From Hedera helix (Eukaryota; Streptophyta; Magnoliopsida; Apiales; Araliaceae): a stretch of 64,000 nt of DNA. The stretch spans positions 12,401,001 to 12,465,000 of the forward strand of contig OX359273.1 in assembly GCA_947179155.2 (NCBI GenBank), written 5' to 3'. Shown here one piece after another: positions 11,090 through 22,284 of the stretch. Position 1 is the stretch's first letter. Every line of letters begins with the position of its first letter. The notes below the pieces were generated by a model, which saw only the letters and a list, made by a program, of their open reading frames with translations, ran no database searches and was not told the origin of the DNA. The position numbers and the translations under genes are program-made.

Positions 11090-12286
11090 GTATGGGATGA
11101 CCCATATTTATGAAAATTTTGTGTTGACCAAGTAATTAGAAGGTGTGTGCCTAATAGTGATTTTTTGCATATTCTAACCTTCTGTCACTCTTATGGTTAT
11201 GGCGGTCATTTTGGACCTAAAAAAATAGCCCATAATATTTTAGAAAGTGGTTTCTTTTGGCATACTATTTTTAAATATTCTTATCTGTTTTGTAAATCAT
11301 GCGCAAATTGTCAAAAGACAAGAAACATATCAAGTAGGAATCAAATGCCATAAATCCTTATCTTAATTGGTGAATTTTTTTTATGTTTGGGGTATTGATT
11401 TTATGTGACCATTTTCTGCTTCTTATGACAATGTTTACATTCTTTTGGTTGTTGACTATGTTTCTAAATGGGTGGAAGCTAAAGCCACTAGAACTGATGA
11501 TTCTAAAGTTGTTACAAATTTTGTCAAGTCTAACATATTTGTCAGGTTTGGAACTCCAAGAGCCATCATCAGTGAGAAGGGAACCCATTTTTGTGATAAG
11601 TGCTCGCAACCCTGTTCAAGAAATATAATGTGATGCATAGGGTCTCAGCATCTTACCATCCGCAAAGCAATGGCCAAACTGAGGTTTTCAACCGTGAAGT
11701 CAAGTCCATTTTAGAAAAAGTTATCAAACAAATAGGAAAGATTGGAGTCTAAGGTTAGATGATGCACTTTGGGCCTATAGGACTTCTTATAAAACACCTA
11801 TTAGTATGTCACCATATAGGCTAGTATTTTTGGAGACCATGTCACTTGCTTGTGGAATTAAAACACAAGGCTTTTTGGGCAATTAAGCAATGTAACATGA
11901 ACATAGATGAAGCTGGAGAACATAGAAAATTATAGTTAAAAGAGATAGAGGAATTGCGGAATTAGGAATATGAGAGCTCTAAACTGTACGAGGATAAGAC
12001 AAAGGCTTTCCATGACAAACGGATTTTGAGGAAGACTTTCAGTATTGGACAAAAAGTTCTCCTTTATAATTCACGACTAAAGTTGTTTCTAGGTAAGTTT
12101 TGTTCTCGTTGGGAAGGTCCATTTGTTGTTTCTAATATTTTTCCTCATGGTGCAGTAGATATTCAAAACCTAAAAACGAGAAAGATATTCAAGGTGAATG
12201 GTCACAAGCTCAAACCATTCTATGATGAATACCGAGTGGAAAATATGGACATGCTGGATTTGGTGGCGCCAGTTTATGATGTTTGA
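11090..12286 (+). pseudogene. Athila integrase of element I (broken)
   Basis: The integrase would insert the element cDNA into DNA. An N-terminal HHCC zinc finger is readable: HILTFCHSYGYGGHFGPKK followed by CKSCANCQ. The core begins at WGIDF and VVDYVSKWVEA. The second catalytic Asp is replaced by Glu (IISEKGTHF where Athila has a D), then ASYHPQSNGQTEVFNREVK keeps the catalytic Glu. ALWAYRTSYKTPISMSPYR follows. The last open stretch (12026-12286) holds the C-terminal module with WEGPFVVSNIFPHGAV and ends NMDMLDLVAPVYDV. Frameshifts lie near 11600 and 11740-12020. It directly follows K's 3' LTR, so everything before the zinc finger is missing. Confidence 0.85.
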
Positions 12287-13267
12287 GAAGACAGATGTCA
12301 GGAAAATGACATTAAATAAATGTGCTTGTTGGGAGGTAACCCATTGTTTAAATTACTTTATTTTACTAGTTAATAGTAGCTTAGGTTATTTTCCAATTAG
12401 TAGCTTAGGGATTTTTATTTGATTACATTCATGCTGTGAATTTTTGTTTTAGGTCCTGAGGTACCATACATGAAAGAAGTAGAAGCAAACATAAAAAATT
12501 AGGCAAATTTGTGGAGTGGCGAGGCAAAGCCACAAAACAACTATGGGACAGTGCGGCAGCGTGCTATTCAAGATTCTATTGAAATAGCACGGGCGACCGC
12601 GGCGGGGGGGGGGGGGGGGGGGGCACTATTAATAGTACTACATACAGCACAGCCACGCCACATACCAAATTTTGAAAAATAAAAGACAAAACTCCGATCG
12701 AATTCCTCTCATTTATTTCCTTCTCCAAATCAAACATGGACTAATGTTCTGTCAACTCTCAAACCCTCCAAACTCGAGTAGGGTGCGCCATTTAAACACT
12801 CATTTCCTTACTCAATCTAACCAAACACGGTTCAATCAAAATCAAAACCCAATATCTTTCATCCTTTTGCGACGGAATCTCTAAGCTCTCGCTAGCAATC
12901 AAATTCTTTCACTTTTCCCTTCACAGACTACATACACTAGACTGGGTATTCTTCCATAAATTGCAATTGGGTTTGCATTAAGTAAGTACACAATTCTCTT
13001 CTGATTTCAGTAAGGCTTCAATTTAAATTATTGGATAAAGGCAATAGATTCAGATTTTGCATGTATATTATTTAGGTTTTCTATTAGTTTGTTACTATAC
13101 AGTTGTGGAAATAAGTTTGGGGAATTGGTTCTAATTTCTGCTGAGATTTAACATTGTTAATTGATTGTATTCATTCGGGGGTTTGGAGTGCACTGAGTTT
13201 AGGTTAATCTTAGTAGTCATAGTAAGTTTGGAAACCAAATCTAGTTACATACCACCTATTTTAATCT
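12287..13267 (+). other. Spacer between integrase and third ORF of I
   Basis: No convincing gene. It contains the Athila-type motif TTGGGAGGTAACCC (12329) and a near-hairpin GTGCTATT/AATAGCAC (12561-12590). A pure run of 20 G lies at 12604-12623. The ~200 bases around the G run are much more GC-rich than the surroundings. An acceptor-like TGATTTCAG lies near 13000, before the third ORF. Confidence 0.6.
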
Positions 13268-14329
13268 GTGATGGTTTGTGATTGCTACCAAGTTGGGTGT
13301 GAAACCTTGTCTGGAAAGCGTCAAAGAGGCTCTAGTTCTCGATCCGCACACAACTTTGACCTTACCAGGTTTGTAATTGAAGAAGCTTTGGATAAATATC
13401 ATAAGGTGTTATTACGAAAGACATTTTTGTTAGAGAGAGGGCTAAGGCCAGATGAAAAACAAAATGGACACATGGGTGTCATACTTATCGAACGAAATTG
13501 GTTTGACTTGACTAAACAACCGAGGCCAGCAGTGGTTTCTATTGTGAAGAAGTTTTATGCCAACGATGTGAATCAGATAAACTTTGTGGTGCAGTTCATA
13601 AGCAATTAATGTCCTTTAATGGTTCAATTATAAACGCATATGTCATTTAAGTCGGTATGGAAAGGTGTGGTACAACTTTATTTGTGCTAGTTTGATGTCA
13701 ACTAGACATAAAAATGAAGTTACCAAAGAGAGAGCCCTTCTTTTATATGACATTTTGAACACCTATGACATTGATGTGGGGATTATTATCCAAGAGTCAA
13801 TTCTAAAATTTCTGTGAGGTAAAATATCTTGTGGAATCCCTTATGCGTCACTCATCAGGGGACTATGTCAACGGGTATGAGTACAATGGGATGCAGATGA
13901 ATTACTATAACCACCAATGGCTGTTATTGATCATGCCTCGATTACAAAGCATAAAGTTTGGGAAGGTGGCATCTCTCATTTGCGAGGACTAGGATTTATT
14001 GTGCAAATGAACCTCCAGTTCAAGTCAATGCATTAGAACCAGTGGATGAGCCGGCTGAACAAGTTGTTTCCTCTGACATTCTAGTTGTACTGCAAGGTCT
14101 ACATCGCTAGGCTAATTGCCGGAACTACACACTTAAAAAGCAAGGACGAAAACTTGATGCGGTGGCGGCACAAGTGGATGCATTGATACGATTTAATATG
14201 GACCTCAACACTACGCTTTCGCACATCTATTTGAGTGTCGGCACTACCCCTGTTCACTTTACAGTGCCTTCTATAGTACCTGATTACCCTCAATACTCTC
14301 CTGAAGAGAAAAGTGATGACAACGCTTAA
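13268..14329 (+). pseudogene. Third ORF of element I, 'putative plant transposon protein'-like (broken)
   Basis: The opening 113-codon stretch reads SGKRQRGSSSRSAHNFDLTR, FVIEEALDKYHKVL, LERGLRP, then WFDLTKQPRPAVVSIVKKFY. This matches the layout of the domain found 3' of pol in Athila and related plant gypsy elements, sometimes described as env-like or 'transposase_32'. After frameshifts it continues with KERALLLYDILNTYDIDVG and ends near 14329 with a Pro/Tyr-rich tail (PDYPQYSPEEKSDDN). The biochemical role of this family is not known. The full product should be some 350 residues; here it is in at least three frames. No transmembrane segment is evident, so I do not call it an envelope. Confidence 0.7.
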
Positions 14330-15566
14330 TTGAACAATTAGGTGAGTCCTCTGTTTTAGTTCTTTTTATTTTACTCCTTGAGGACAATGTCGTAAATAAG
14401 TTCGGGGGTGTTTCATGTGCATAGTAGTATTAGTTATTTGTGTTGCATTTTATTTCGTTCATACAGTTTATGTTATTAGATTTATGTTTCTTGCTCATTT
14501 TATTTAATTATATTATATGAAAAAGACAAAAAGATAGCATTTAGGGGAAAATTTAGGGAAAACTTTTATTCAAAGCCACATTTAGGACATGCATATACAT
14601 TTAAGTATTGTTGAGCAATGTTTTGATAAAAATGGTTAAGCATTGGGCCAATGATAATACCTTTGGTGATTTTATTAATAGAGTATGCAAAATGAATTAT
14701 GAATGTTAACATTTAGACTTGGCGGTTTCTACATGTATTATTGCTTGATTCCCTCAGTATAAGCACCTTTCGGTGTGATGAGCTAACTAAGATTCAGATT
14801 AGGTTTAATGACTTAGATGCTAATGACGGATATAAGAAACCTCTGTGGCTTACCCGATGATAATACTATTAACGTAAATAACTGCTTCAATGTCCGTTAG
14901 AAAAAAGAAAAAAAAAAAAAAAAAAAAAAGAACAAAATAAGAAAAATATTTGTAATGATGGATATAAGCAAAGTTCGGCTAGCTTGTTTTTGTGACCTAT
15001 GTTTCTCGAATAAGTAAGCACTTATGAGTGTTTTTATGCTTAGTGCCCTAAAGTCAACTGGTTTGGGAGTCATTGGTGGAAAGTTTGCTACATGGATAAG
15101 CCTAATAAAAACAGACATTGCACATGCTGAGACTAATAATATACGAGATGGAGCGTAAAATGCACTCGTAGGAAAAAAGAGAAGAGAAAACGATAAAGAG
15201 TGTAAGAAGGTAAGTATATAGAAGGGGCTTGAAATTCTTTATGTTTAAATATCCTTGATAGACATTGATATTCATGAACTTATTTGGATTTTGGTTGGAT
15301 CAATACATTGAATTCACACATACAGAGTAAGGGTTGAAGGTAATGTGAGTCTAGTAATGTGTTGGGTTTAAATGAAGCATGACTTTAAAGTTTTGTAAGG
15401 TTTTTAATTAATGAATCTTTGAGGCTGCTTTATTAATCCTTATGTTAAAGCATTGCTTGAGTTGTTTCTTAGTAGTGTCTATCTCATGTTTCTAGGTGGT
15501 TAGGATTTTAGTTGCATTGGTGTTTGTTTGCTTGGGGACAAGCAAATGTTCAAGTTTGGGGGCGTT
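14330..15566 (+). other. 3' non-coding region of I with two polypurine-like tracts
   Basis: No gene. An internal tract (14378-14411, TTGAGGACAATG...TTCGGGGGTG) and the terminal tract (15551-15566, CAAGTTTGGGGGCG) bracket the region. In between are an A-run (14901-14929) and TAGTGCCCTAAAGTCAACT (15041), which L shares. GGAGCGTAAAATGCACTC (near 15150) is shared with K and L. Confidence 0.7.
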
Positions 15567-16879
15567 TGATGTGTAGGTTTTATACCTGTGAATTGGATGT
15601 TTCTAACCTTGAATTATTTGATATTTATAATATTTACTTTTCATGTGTTTTGTGTGATGTTGCAGGAAGGGACATTATGAGGGAAAATGGATAAAGGAAG
15701 GAAAGGAACTGGAAATCAAAATTGAAGACCTGGTGCGACCGCACCAAGATTACTAAGGAAGGTGATGAGGGTGCACCATATCAAACTGAAGCTCAGGAAA
15801 TTCTCTGAAGGAATGGTGCGGGCACGCCGATGGTAAGCTTAGGAGCAGCGTAACCGAGCTACGTCTAGATATCAGCTACATGCGTTGTCTTATTTTGCAA
15901 AATTCGTGAGAGGAAATGAATTATTATTGTTTTAGGATTCCTATGAGAGAGCTAGGTTTCATGTTAGTTTATAAATACTCCTCATGTAAGCTTAATTAGT
16001 TTACGCTTCTTTTAACTTCTATTTTAGCATTCAATTGAATTCAGACTTAGAGCAGGATTAAAGGCATGTCAGGCTATGAACTTTTATTTAGTTTTAGGGA
16101 TGTTAAACCTTATTTATAATTGATAATTTAATTAAGTTAATGATATTTATTCCTTCGTTTAATAGATTTAGTCTTGTTAATCTATTGTGAATGTTTTGAT
16201 TGGTAATTGGTTTGGTTGATTTGATAAGGGCCTATTGAATTAATATAATTATTATCATTTGCTAAATTAAGATATAGTATTAAACAAACGATATTGTATT
16301 TGATCAAAAGTAGCAATTAGTAATACATGATTGTGGTCAAGCTTTTGAGTATTACTATGATTATTAGAAGGCAAGTTAAATAATCTGTGATTGTGTGATT
16401 ATTTCTTAGAATAGCCTAATTTCCTAATTCTTAATGCTACTGTTATATTAAATCTAGACTGATAATTATGGGTTGTACAATAGTTAGGGTCTAGTTGGGG
16501 CAATTATCACATAAGAGTTGAATGCTAAGGTGGATTTCAAGTAACACGAATTGCGGTTATCTAGGGTTATTAACTTCATTGAAGGATGAATATGATTAAT
16601 TTGGTTATATTATTGTTGTAAAAATATGATACTGAACTGAAGAACTGAAGTTTTTAATTAATTACTTATTCTTATTAGCTATTTTTTGCTTAATTAGTTA
16701 GTTATTCTCAATTCAAAATCCCCATCTTTATTATTCTTTGTTATTCACTGTTAGAAATAATATAATAAATTAGAATAATAACACTTCATGTGGATTCGAC
16801 CCTTACTTGCTACTATATTGAATTTGTGATTATTAAGTGAAAGACAGGATTAATTTTAGAGTGCTAACGATAGCTTCCA
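15567..16879 (+). repeat. 3' LTR of element I
   Basis: Starts TGATGTGTAGG right after the polypurine tract and ends at TAGCTTCCA, as the 5' copy does at 352. Length is ~1313 bp. A TATA box lies at 15970. The flank after 16879 is LTR N sequence. Confidence 0.83.
15970..15978 (+). promoter_or_regulatory. TATA box of I's LTR
   Basis: TATAAATAC, ~400 bp inside the LTR and followed by a pyrimidine-rich stretch, is placed like the TATA boxes of K and L. Confidence 0.6.
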
Positions 16880-17741
16880 CCAGATTTATTCTAAATTCAT
16901 ACTTTATAAATGAATATCATGTTTGCACAAAAGTGTTTCGACAAGATCATTCAATTATTAAGTTGTTTTAAAGATTTAAAATTCGTTTTACATGAACTCT
17001 TTTACCATGTGAGTCTAGGCCAATTATTTCGGCTAAACCTTTGAGATATGATTATTGAATTCATAATAATTCCTTAAAGCTAATCTATTCCAAATTGTTT
17101 TGTGCAGAATCATGTTTTAAAAGCTAATAACGAACAACCCTCATAGTAGGGATAACTAAAAGCCAGATAATCGAACTTTATAATTTTGATTGAAGCTTAT
17201 AATTAGATGGTTATGTTATACACAATATAGGGTACGATAAGCTAATCTCCTAAAGAACATATGAAAGTTAATGATTTTAAACTTAAAGAAATATCGTTTC
17301 TATTATTCAAACCTTTTCGCAATTATTGAGCAATTATTAAAGTTTATTCGAAAAAAGTTTTTACTCATGAGATATTATGTTCTTAAACTTTTTTATACTT
17401 GTTGAGCGACTTAAATTCTCACAGTTGCTTTAAATATGATATTTCAGCTAAGTCAAAGAAGGCCAGTGGATCTGGTAAAGGGAAAAGAAAAGCAACTAAG
17501 TAGTCGTTGTTTTGTTTATGGTTTATTAATGTTATGTAGTGATGTGTAATAGACTTCATATTATTATATCTTTTATAATTCGTAAAGGTTAGAGTAACTT
17601 GGGACTATATGTATATTTTTGTATAAGGATATTATAGTTCAATTATGTCTTAAGTTATGAATGATGATGTATGGGTATAATTGTGTAGTACCATGAGCAC
17701 CGAACCCGAGGTTCAAGGGACCCGAATTTGGGGGCGTCACA
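16880..17741 (+). repeat. LTR 'N', 3' portion (Tekay/Del-like, + strand)
   Basis: It ends GAATTTGGGGGCGTCACA and is followed at once by an initiator-Met primer site, the hallmark arrangement of Tekay/Del chromoviruses. The end resembles LTR D (54360-54423) and, inverted, F (49854). The LTR start is not seen because element I lies to its left, which implies that I inserted into N. The shared hairpin and an 18-codon frame lie at 17399-17503. Confidence 0.8.
17399..17503 (+). promoter_or_regulatory. Shared LTR hairpin, acceptor-like CAG and short frame in N
   Basis: TTGTTGAGCGACTTAAATTC precedes ATATTTCAG. From there an open frame reads AKSKKASGSGKGKRKATK then stop. D (54122-54175) and E (29478-29534) have frames of 17 and 18 codons at the same place with a similar Lys/Ser/Gly content. 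Confidence 0.55.
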
Positions 17742-17744
17742 GGT

Positions 17745-17756
17745 TGGTATCAGAGC
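17745..17756 (+). other. Initiator-Met tRNA primer-binding site of N
   Basis: TGGTATCAGAGC is the exact complement of the plant initiator Met tRNA 3' end, as used by chromoviruses and copia elements. It lies three bases after the LTR end. This is a primer site, not a tRNA gene. Confidence 0.9.
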
Positions 17757-18081
17757 TAATATATTATAAGCCTTAGGTGGGAAAAAACCATAGGAATATG
17801 ACCGTAAGAAAGGTAGAAAGACTCATTTAGAGTTATAAGGGATGAATTATGAAAAATTAATCATAAATAAAAACTTGCAAAATTATGTTCTATTTGAAAA
17901 GATAAAATGTGTTATAAAGAACTAAATAAGTTGTTAAAAGTGGTTTTGGAGGATGCCGAATATCTATAATCTCACTTTACTAATTATAGAATTTAAATTC
18001 ATAACTGAATTTAACATTTTTTGTGTAAAGAATCATTATTAAACTAATTATCATTAAGTATTTTACTTATGTCATTTGAAT
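17757..18081 (+). other. Leader remnant of N
   Basis: About 325 bases of AT-rich sequence follow the primer site. No gag reading frame is visible. It is cut off where the repeat shared with 24332 begins (element M's LTR). Confidence 0.5.
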
Positions 18082-18825
18082 TATAAAATATTTAGATCGC
18101 ATTTACATTGTTCATTCCATAAGTTGTTTCCAAACAAAAAAAATTTATTAAATATATTTATCTAGTATATTTAACCCTTAATCGTATATTGATTTAATTT
18201 ACTAATTTGGTTTCAATATACATATATTATATACCGAAACTTGTTCCAAAATTAATACCTTTCGCTTAACATAAAATTACACATTAAACTATTATTTATG
18301 TTACATTCAATTAATGTAACATAATACCATTATCGCATTTAATTTATATTCATTCGGCGTAATATTAAACATTAGACTGTTAATTCACGTTACATCAATT
18401 TATTGTAACACACAATAACCTCTTATATAAATAAATAATTCTTTATTTAACTATTTATAGCATCCGTACCGTTTCACCAATATTTAAAATAGGCGAATTA
18501 TTCTATCCGTTCATGGATTTTAATTCATTAGTATCGTACCGCCACACCTAGTTTAATGCACAATCCGGATTACCTCATAACTCTAATTTTAAAATCATGG
18601 ATTAAATCACACAACTTAATCCTTTTTTATTCATTAGTTAACTTAAACTAAAAAATTTAATAATTAATAAATAACTATTAAATTTATTCTCAATCCATAT
18701 ATAAATATTACACAGATATTTATTTTTAATAAAACTTATTCACAAAGCATATTTTAAATAAATATTTTGTTTTACTTAAAAAATTTTATAGTTGCAAAAA
18801 TTCCTAGATATTACATTCCTCCCTT
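18082..18825 (-). repeat. 3' LTR of M
   Basis: On the minus strand it starts TGTAATATCTAGGAATTTTT at 18825, just after a purine-rich tract. It matches 24332-25066 throughout, with many substitutions. The far end is taken where the two copies diverge. Confidence 0.72.
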
Positions 18826-18906
18826 GTTATAAAGATTCCTTCCTCGAAATCATATAACAAAAGAGTAATATTTAATTATTTAATAAACTTCATTACGTAC
18901 AAAAGA
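18826..18906 (-). pseudogene. End of M's pol with polypurine tract
   Basis: On the minus strand ATTTCGAGGAAGGAATC, then ACAAGGGAGGAA, leads straight into the LTR. This is the usual end of Tekay-type pol, where a short frame overlaps the polypurine tract. The parallel site in the A family is at 22285-22325. It is truncated on the right by the GTAAG target site of the next insertion. Confidence 0.5.
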
Positions 18907-20274
18907 GTAAGTGTAACGACCCCGAAATTCGACCCTTATTCTTACCTTAAATTTTGTATTTATTATTCGTTATCTTCTTTACGTCCAAATTTCGGTCCGT
19001 TAATAAATCTTTGATCACCTTCTTAAATCCATTAAATTGACTTTAAATTATCAATTACCGAATTTTTCGATATAAATTTTTCTTTTCTTTTTCTCGATTC
19101 AATCATTGTATTAAAATATTTGGATATTCAAAATCTTTACATCTGGATCCTAGTCCCTGGATCGCAACCTTAACTTATTCTTTCTTTTACATGCATCATA
19201 AAGCTCAAAATTCAAAACTTAATATTGTTCGTATTCATACAAATTATTCTTGATTTCATAATCCATAATTAAGTCATTTAATAATTTCTATCGTAACATC
19301 TATCTAGTACAATCACAGTTCAAAATTTAACTTGACTTATCCTGTCTGGATTCAACATATATGTACATACAAAATAGCACTATAAACTTAACAATAGTAT
19401 TCACATTATGTTATTGAATATAACAATAACGTTCACAACCTTCTGTGATTATCCGTCTTTATATCATCTGATATTTTTGAAATTCATTTCTTTCCTGCAA
19501 AATGTATATTAAGCAAGTAATGAGCACAACGGCTCAGCAAGTTCAACAGTTTATGCTTCACATAGCACATACCTTAATATGTTCGGTGTGTGTCATACAT
19601 CACGTGCTTGTGCTTCTACTATAGCAATATATCCCATATTATTGTACAAAGTACACATTGTGGTCATATTAATCACGTATCACATAACACATAATTTTTT
19701 ATGCATTTAAAACAAGAATTACATATCATAACAGTCCAACATTTAACATAAAAGGGACTGAAGAACTTGACTGGATTGTAGAATTAATTAACAAATACCC
19801 TTCTATCGTGCTTCTCGTATGACCTATGATCATAAAATAATCAAATAATAATCATTCATCTCTTTATGATATTAATTTAATTAATTAATATCATCTATAA
19901 CGTAATTAACCCTACTCGACGATTTATTTTAGGGTACCGGGTTAATTATTAACTAATAAGGTTAATTATATTAACCTTGTTCCTTAAAAATATTAATTTA
20001 ACTTAATATCAATGCCTTCACTACGGACAACCCGGCTCATCGGATAAAATTTAACATAATTGGGTGTTCGGATTTTTATTTACTCATTTTCTAACCTTTA
20101 AACTCATTAGATTAATATTTAAAATATTTAAATATTACTCCCCAATATTTAATATTCTTACAAAAATATTAAATTTAATGCCCAAACATCATTTCTATAT
20201 TTTTAGTATTTTTCTATAATTTTCTATAATTTTTAAACAATTTTTAAACATTTATTTCAATTAAAATCAATTAT

Positions 20275-20425
20275 GGGGGCATTTTAGTAATTTCCGCGCC
20301 CTTAGGGACACAACCGGCATTAATAGAAAAGATCCGGGGCATTTTCCTAATTGGCCGAGGGTCAGGGACACGGTCGGTATTTCCGTAAAAGAGCAGGGGT
20401 AAAACAATAAATTTCACGCAAACAT
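20275..20425 (-). repeat. 60-bp minisatellite in A1
   Basis: Two and a half copies start GGGGGCATTTTAGTAATTTC and GGGGCATTTTCCTAATTGG. Each contains AGGGACAC and CGGTATTT-like blocks. A2 has about 2.5 copies (55514-55650) and A3 has four starts (63179, 63240, 63300, 63358). Confidence 0.75.
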
Positions 20426-20429
20426 TCAG

Positions 20430-20572
20430 CCGCGCAAGGCGCGCCCATCCTTCTCTGGTTTCTTATCAAACGACGTCGTTTGGAGCGCAGCCGCGCCATG
20501 CGCGGACGACCGAAATCCGCGCCCCAAACGGCGTCGTTTATACCCTGCGCCAGAAAAAAAAATTGCGCGGCA
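20430..20572 (-). promoter_or_regulatory. Alternating CpG-rich palindromes in A1
   Basis: Two motif types alternate. One is CGCGC-centred (20430, CCGCGCCATGCGCGG at 20491, ATTGCGCGG at 20562). The other is AAACGACGTCGTTT at 20468-20481 (a perfect 14-bp palindrome) and AAACGGCGTCGTTT at 20526-20539. The same order is kept in A2 and A3. The function is unknown; CREB/bZIP-like ACGT cores and CpG methylation are plausible themes. Confidence 0.6.
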
Positions 20573-20990
20573 GCCCTTTTCCTTCTTCTCCTTCAGTTGC
20601 CAAAACAGTTAGCCACCTTTTCCAAATTTAACCATCTTTTCTCCAATTTTAACCAACAAAGTTATTCCAAAAATCATATAAATCATAGATATACATCATA
20701 AAATTATTTAGAATAATTATACTAATTATTTTCTAATTTTTCCACAATAATAATTTAACATCATAATTACCAAAATAAATCACAAAATTATAAATTATAC
20801 CTTCTTTGGCTTTAAAAATCTTTCCTTTGATGGCACAAACTTCCTCTCTCACGGTGGTGGCTATGGAGTTTTCCGGCGTGGCTTGGTGTGGTGTCTCTCG
20901 GATGAACCAAGAAAGAAAGAGAGCTTGGTTGTGTTGTGTGTTTTCTTTTCTTTTCTTTTCTTTTTGCTTCTATTTCTTTCTTTTTCCTTT

Positions 20991-20998
20991 CTTTTATA
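20991..20998 (-). promoter_or_regulatory. TATA box of A1
   Basis: Minus-strand TATAAAAG is followed by GAAAGG. The equivalents at 56223-56230 and 63967-63974 keep TATAAAAGGAA, so the three copies support an LTR promoter reading leftward. Confidence 0.6.
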
Positions 20999-22284
20999 AT
21001 TCAACACTTAATCAATTTTAACATATTGAACAATTCCACCGCCCTTGTTGCGCCTACTCAGCTTTCTCGAAAGTTCCAAATTGATGCAATAATGTAGTAT
21101 TTTTATACATTACGTAATTATTTCGTGTAATAAATATTTTATATAATAAATATAAAATATTTATTTTAATTTACCAAAATTCATAATATGATTTATGAAT
21201 AATATTTAGACCCTTTTTGGGTACCATACGTGACAAATTTTGTACACGCATAACGTTATACATGTAATTATATAAGGTAATTTATACCACCAAAAATCAT
21301 AAAATAATTCACATGACTTATAAAAATTATTTTTCCTAATTTATCACTCCGTTACTCGGACAACATGTTACATTAACATGTTCACGTTTCCGAAATATTA
21401 TCTTTCATAAAAGTCATAATAATTCCATTATTCATAAATATAATTTTTAATAACTTAAAACATTCCTTTTTCTTATTTATTATTCAATTTCTTTAATATT
21501 TACAATAATTTCTTTATATATAAATTATATAATTTAATATTATATAATTTATATATTTACATTCTCATTTTTTAAATAATTTCTTAAATTCCTCCATAAT
21601 TATCAATTAATCAATAATTTCACATTTATTAACTCTCTCATTATTTTAATTCTCTTATATAAATTATATAATTTATCCTTATATAATTTATATAATTATA
21701 ATTTCCTTTAAACATCACTTTAATTTTCTTATATAAATTATATAATTTATTATTATATAATTTATATAATTACATTTCTTTTCCATCAATTTCTAAATTT
21801 TCACCATAATTCTTAATTAAATCAATAATTACAATTTTATTAACTTCCTAATTCGCTTTTCATTTAAAATTGGATTAATTTAATTATTAATCCCTTAATT
21901 TTTCATAATTAATAAAATTTATAATTATCAATTTAACATTCACATATATAAATATACATATCAAATTTAATATATTTCACATTACCACGTAACCTCAATT
22001 AAATCATAATTTCTGCATTTTCATTTAATTGTACAATTTATTGTACATTTACCTAACATTTTTCTTATCCTTTATAAATTGTTTTTAAACAACTTATTTA
22101 CTTTTCAATTTTTCTAAACCAACATAAATCATCACCATCTTTGTACAAATTTAATTTATCAATTAAATCATATCACATACCTTAAATCACATAATATAAT
22201 AATTAATTTAACAACCTTGATAATTTAATCAATTAATTCTCATTTGATATTATTAAAGAAATTCTGAAAATTTGGGTCCTCACA

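Larger units (their letters stand above)
1..16879 (+). mobile_element. Athila-like Ty3/gypsy LTR retrotransposon 'I', decayed, with two nested insertions
   Basis: The order on the + strand is LTR end, primer site, gag, protease, integrase, a third ORF, polypurine tract and 3' LTR, which is the Athila order. Positions 1-352 match 16530-16879, so the window opens inside the 5' LTR. Two later insertions interrupt it: solo LTR J in gag and element K after the protease. Reverse transcriptase and RNase H are absent. Stops and frameshifts occur in every coding block. The 5' flank lies outside the window, so its TSD cannot be seen. Lineage is inferred from the gag and integrase wording, the Asp-tRNA-type primer site and the third ORF. 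Confidence 0.85.
18912..22284 (-). repeat. A-family LTR copy A1 (3.37 kb)
   Basis: Minus-strand ends are TGTGAGGACCCAAATTTTC and GGGGTCGTTACA. It aligns from end to end with A2 (50488-57387, minus the D insertion) and with A3 (from 61822). It contains the hairpin-CAG motif (19496-19536), a 60-bp minisatellite (20275-20425), CpG-rich palindromes (20430-20572) and a TATA box (20991). Confidence 0.85.

Noticed and set aside
12672..12884. 70-codon frame between integrase and third ORF
   Set aside because: No recognisable domain and biased, leader-like composition. It is not supported as coding.
13268..13609. Third ORF of I as a viral-type envelope gene
   Set aside because: No signal peptide or transmembrane segment is visible. 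The wording fits the plant transposon protein family of unknown role.
17745..17756. tRNA-like string TGGTATCAGAGC as a tRNA gene
   Set aside because: Only the 3'-end complement is present. Its place right after an LTR end makes it a primer site.
20480..20701. Basic 73-codon open frame in A1
   Set aside because: It reads across the palindromes on the strand opposite to the LTR's likely transcript and is not kept in A2 or A3.
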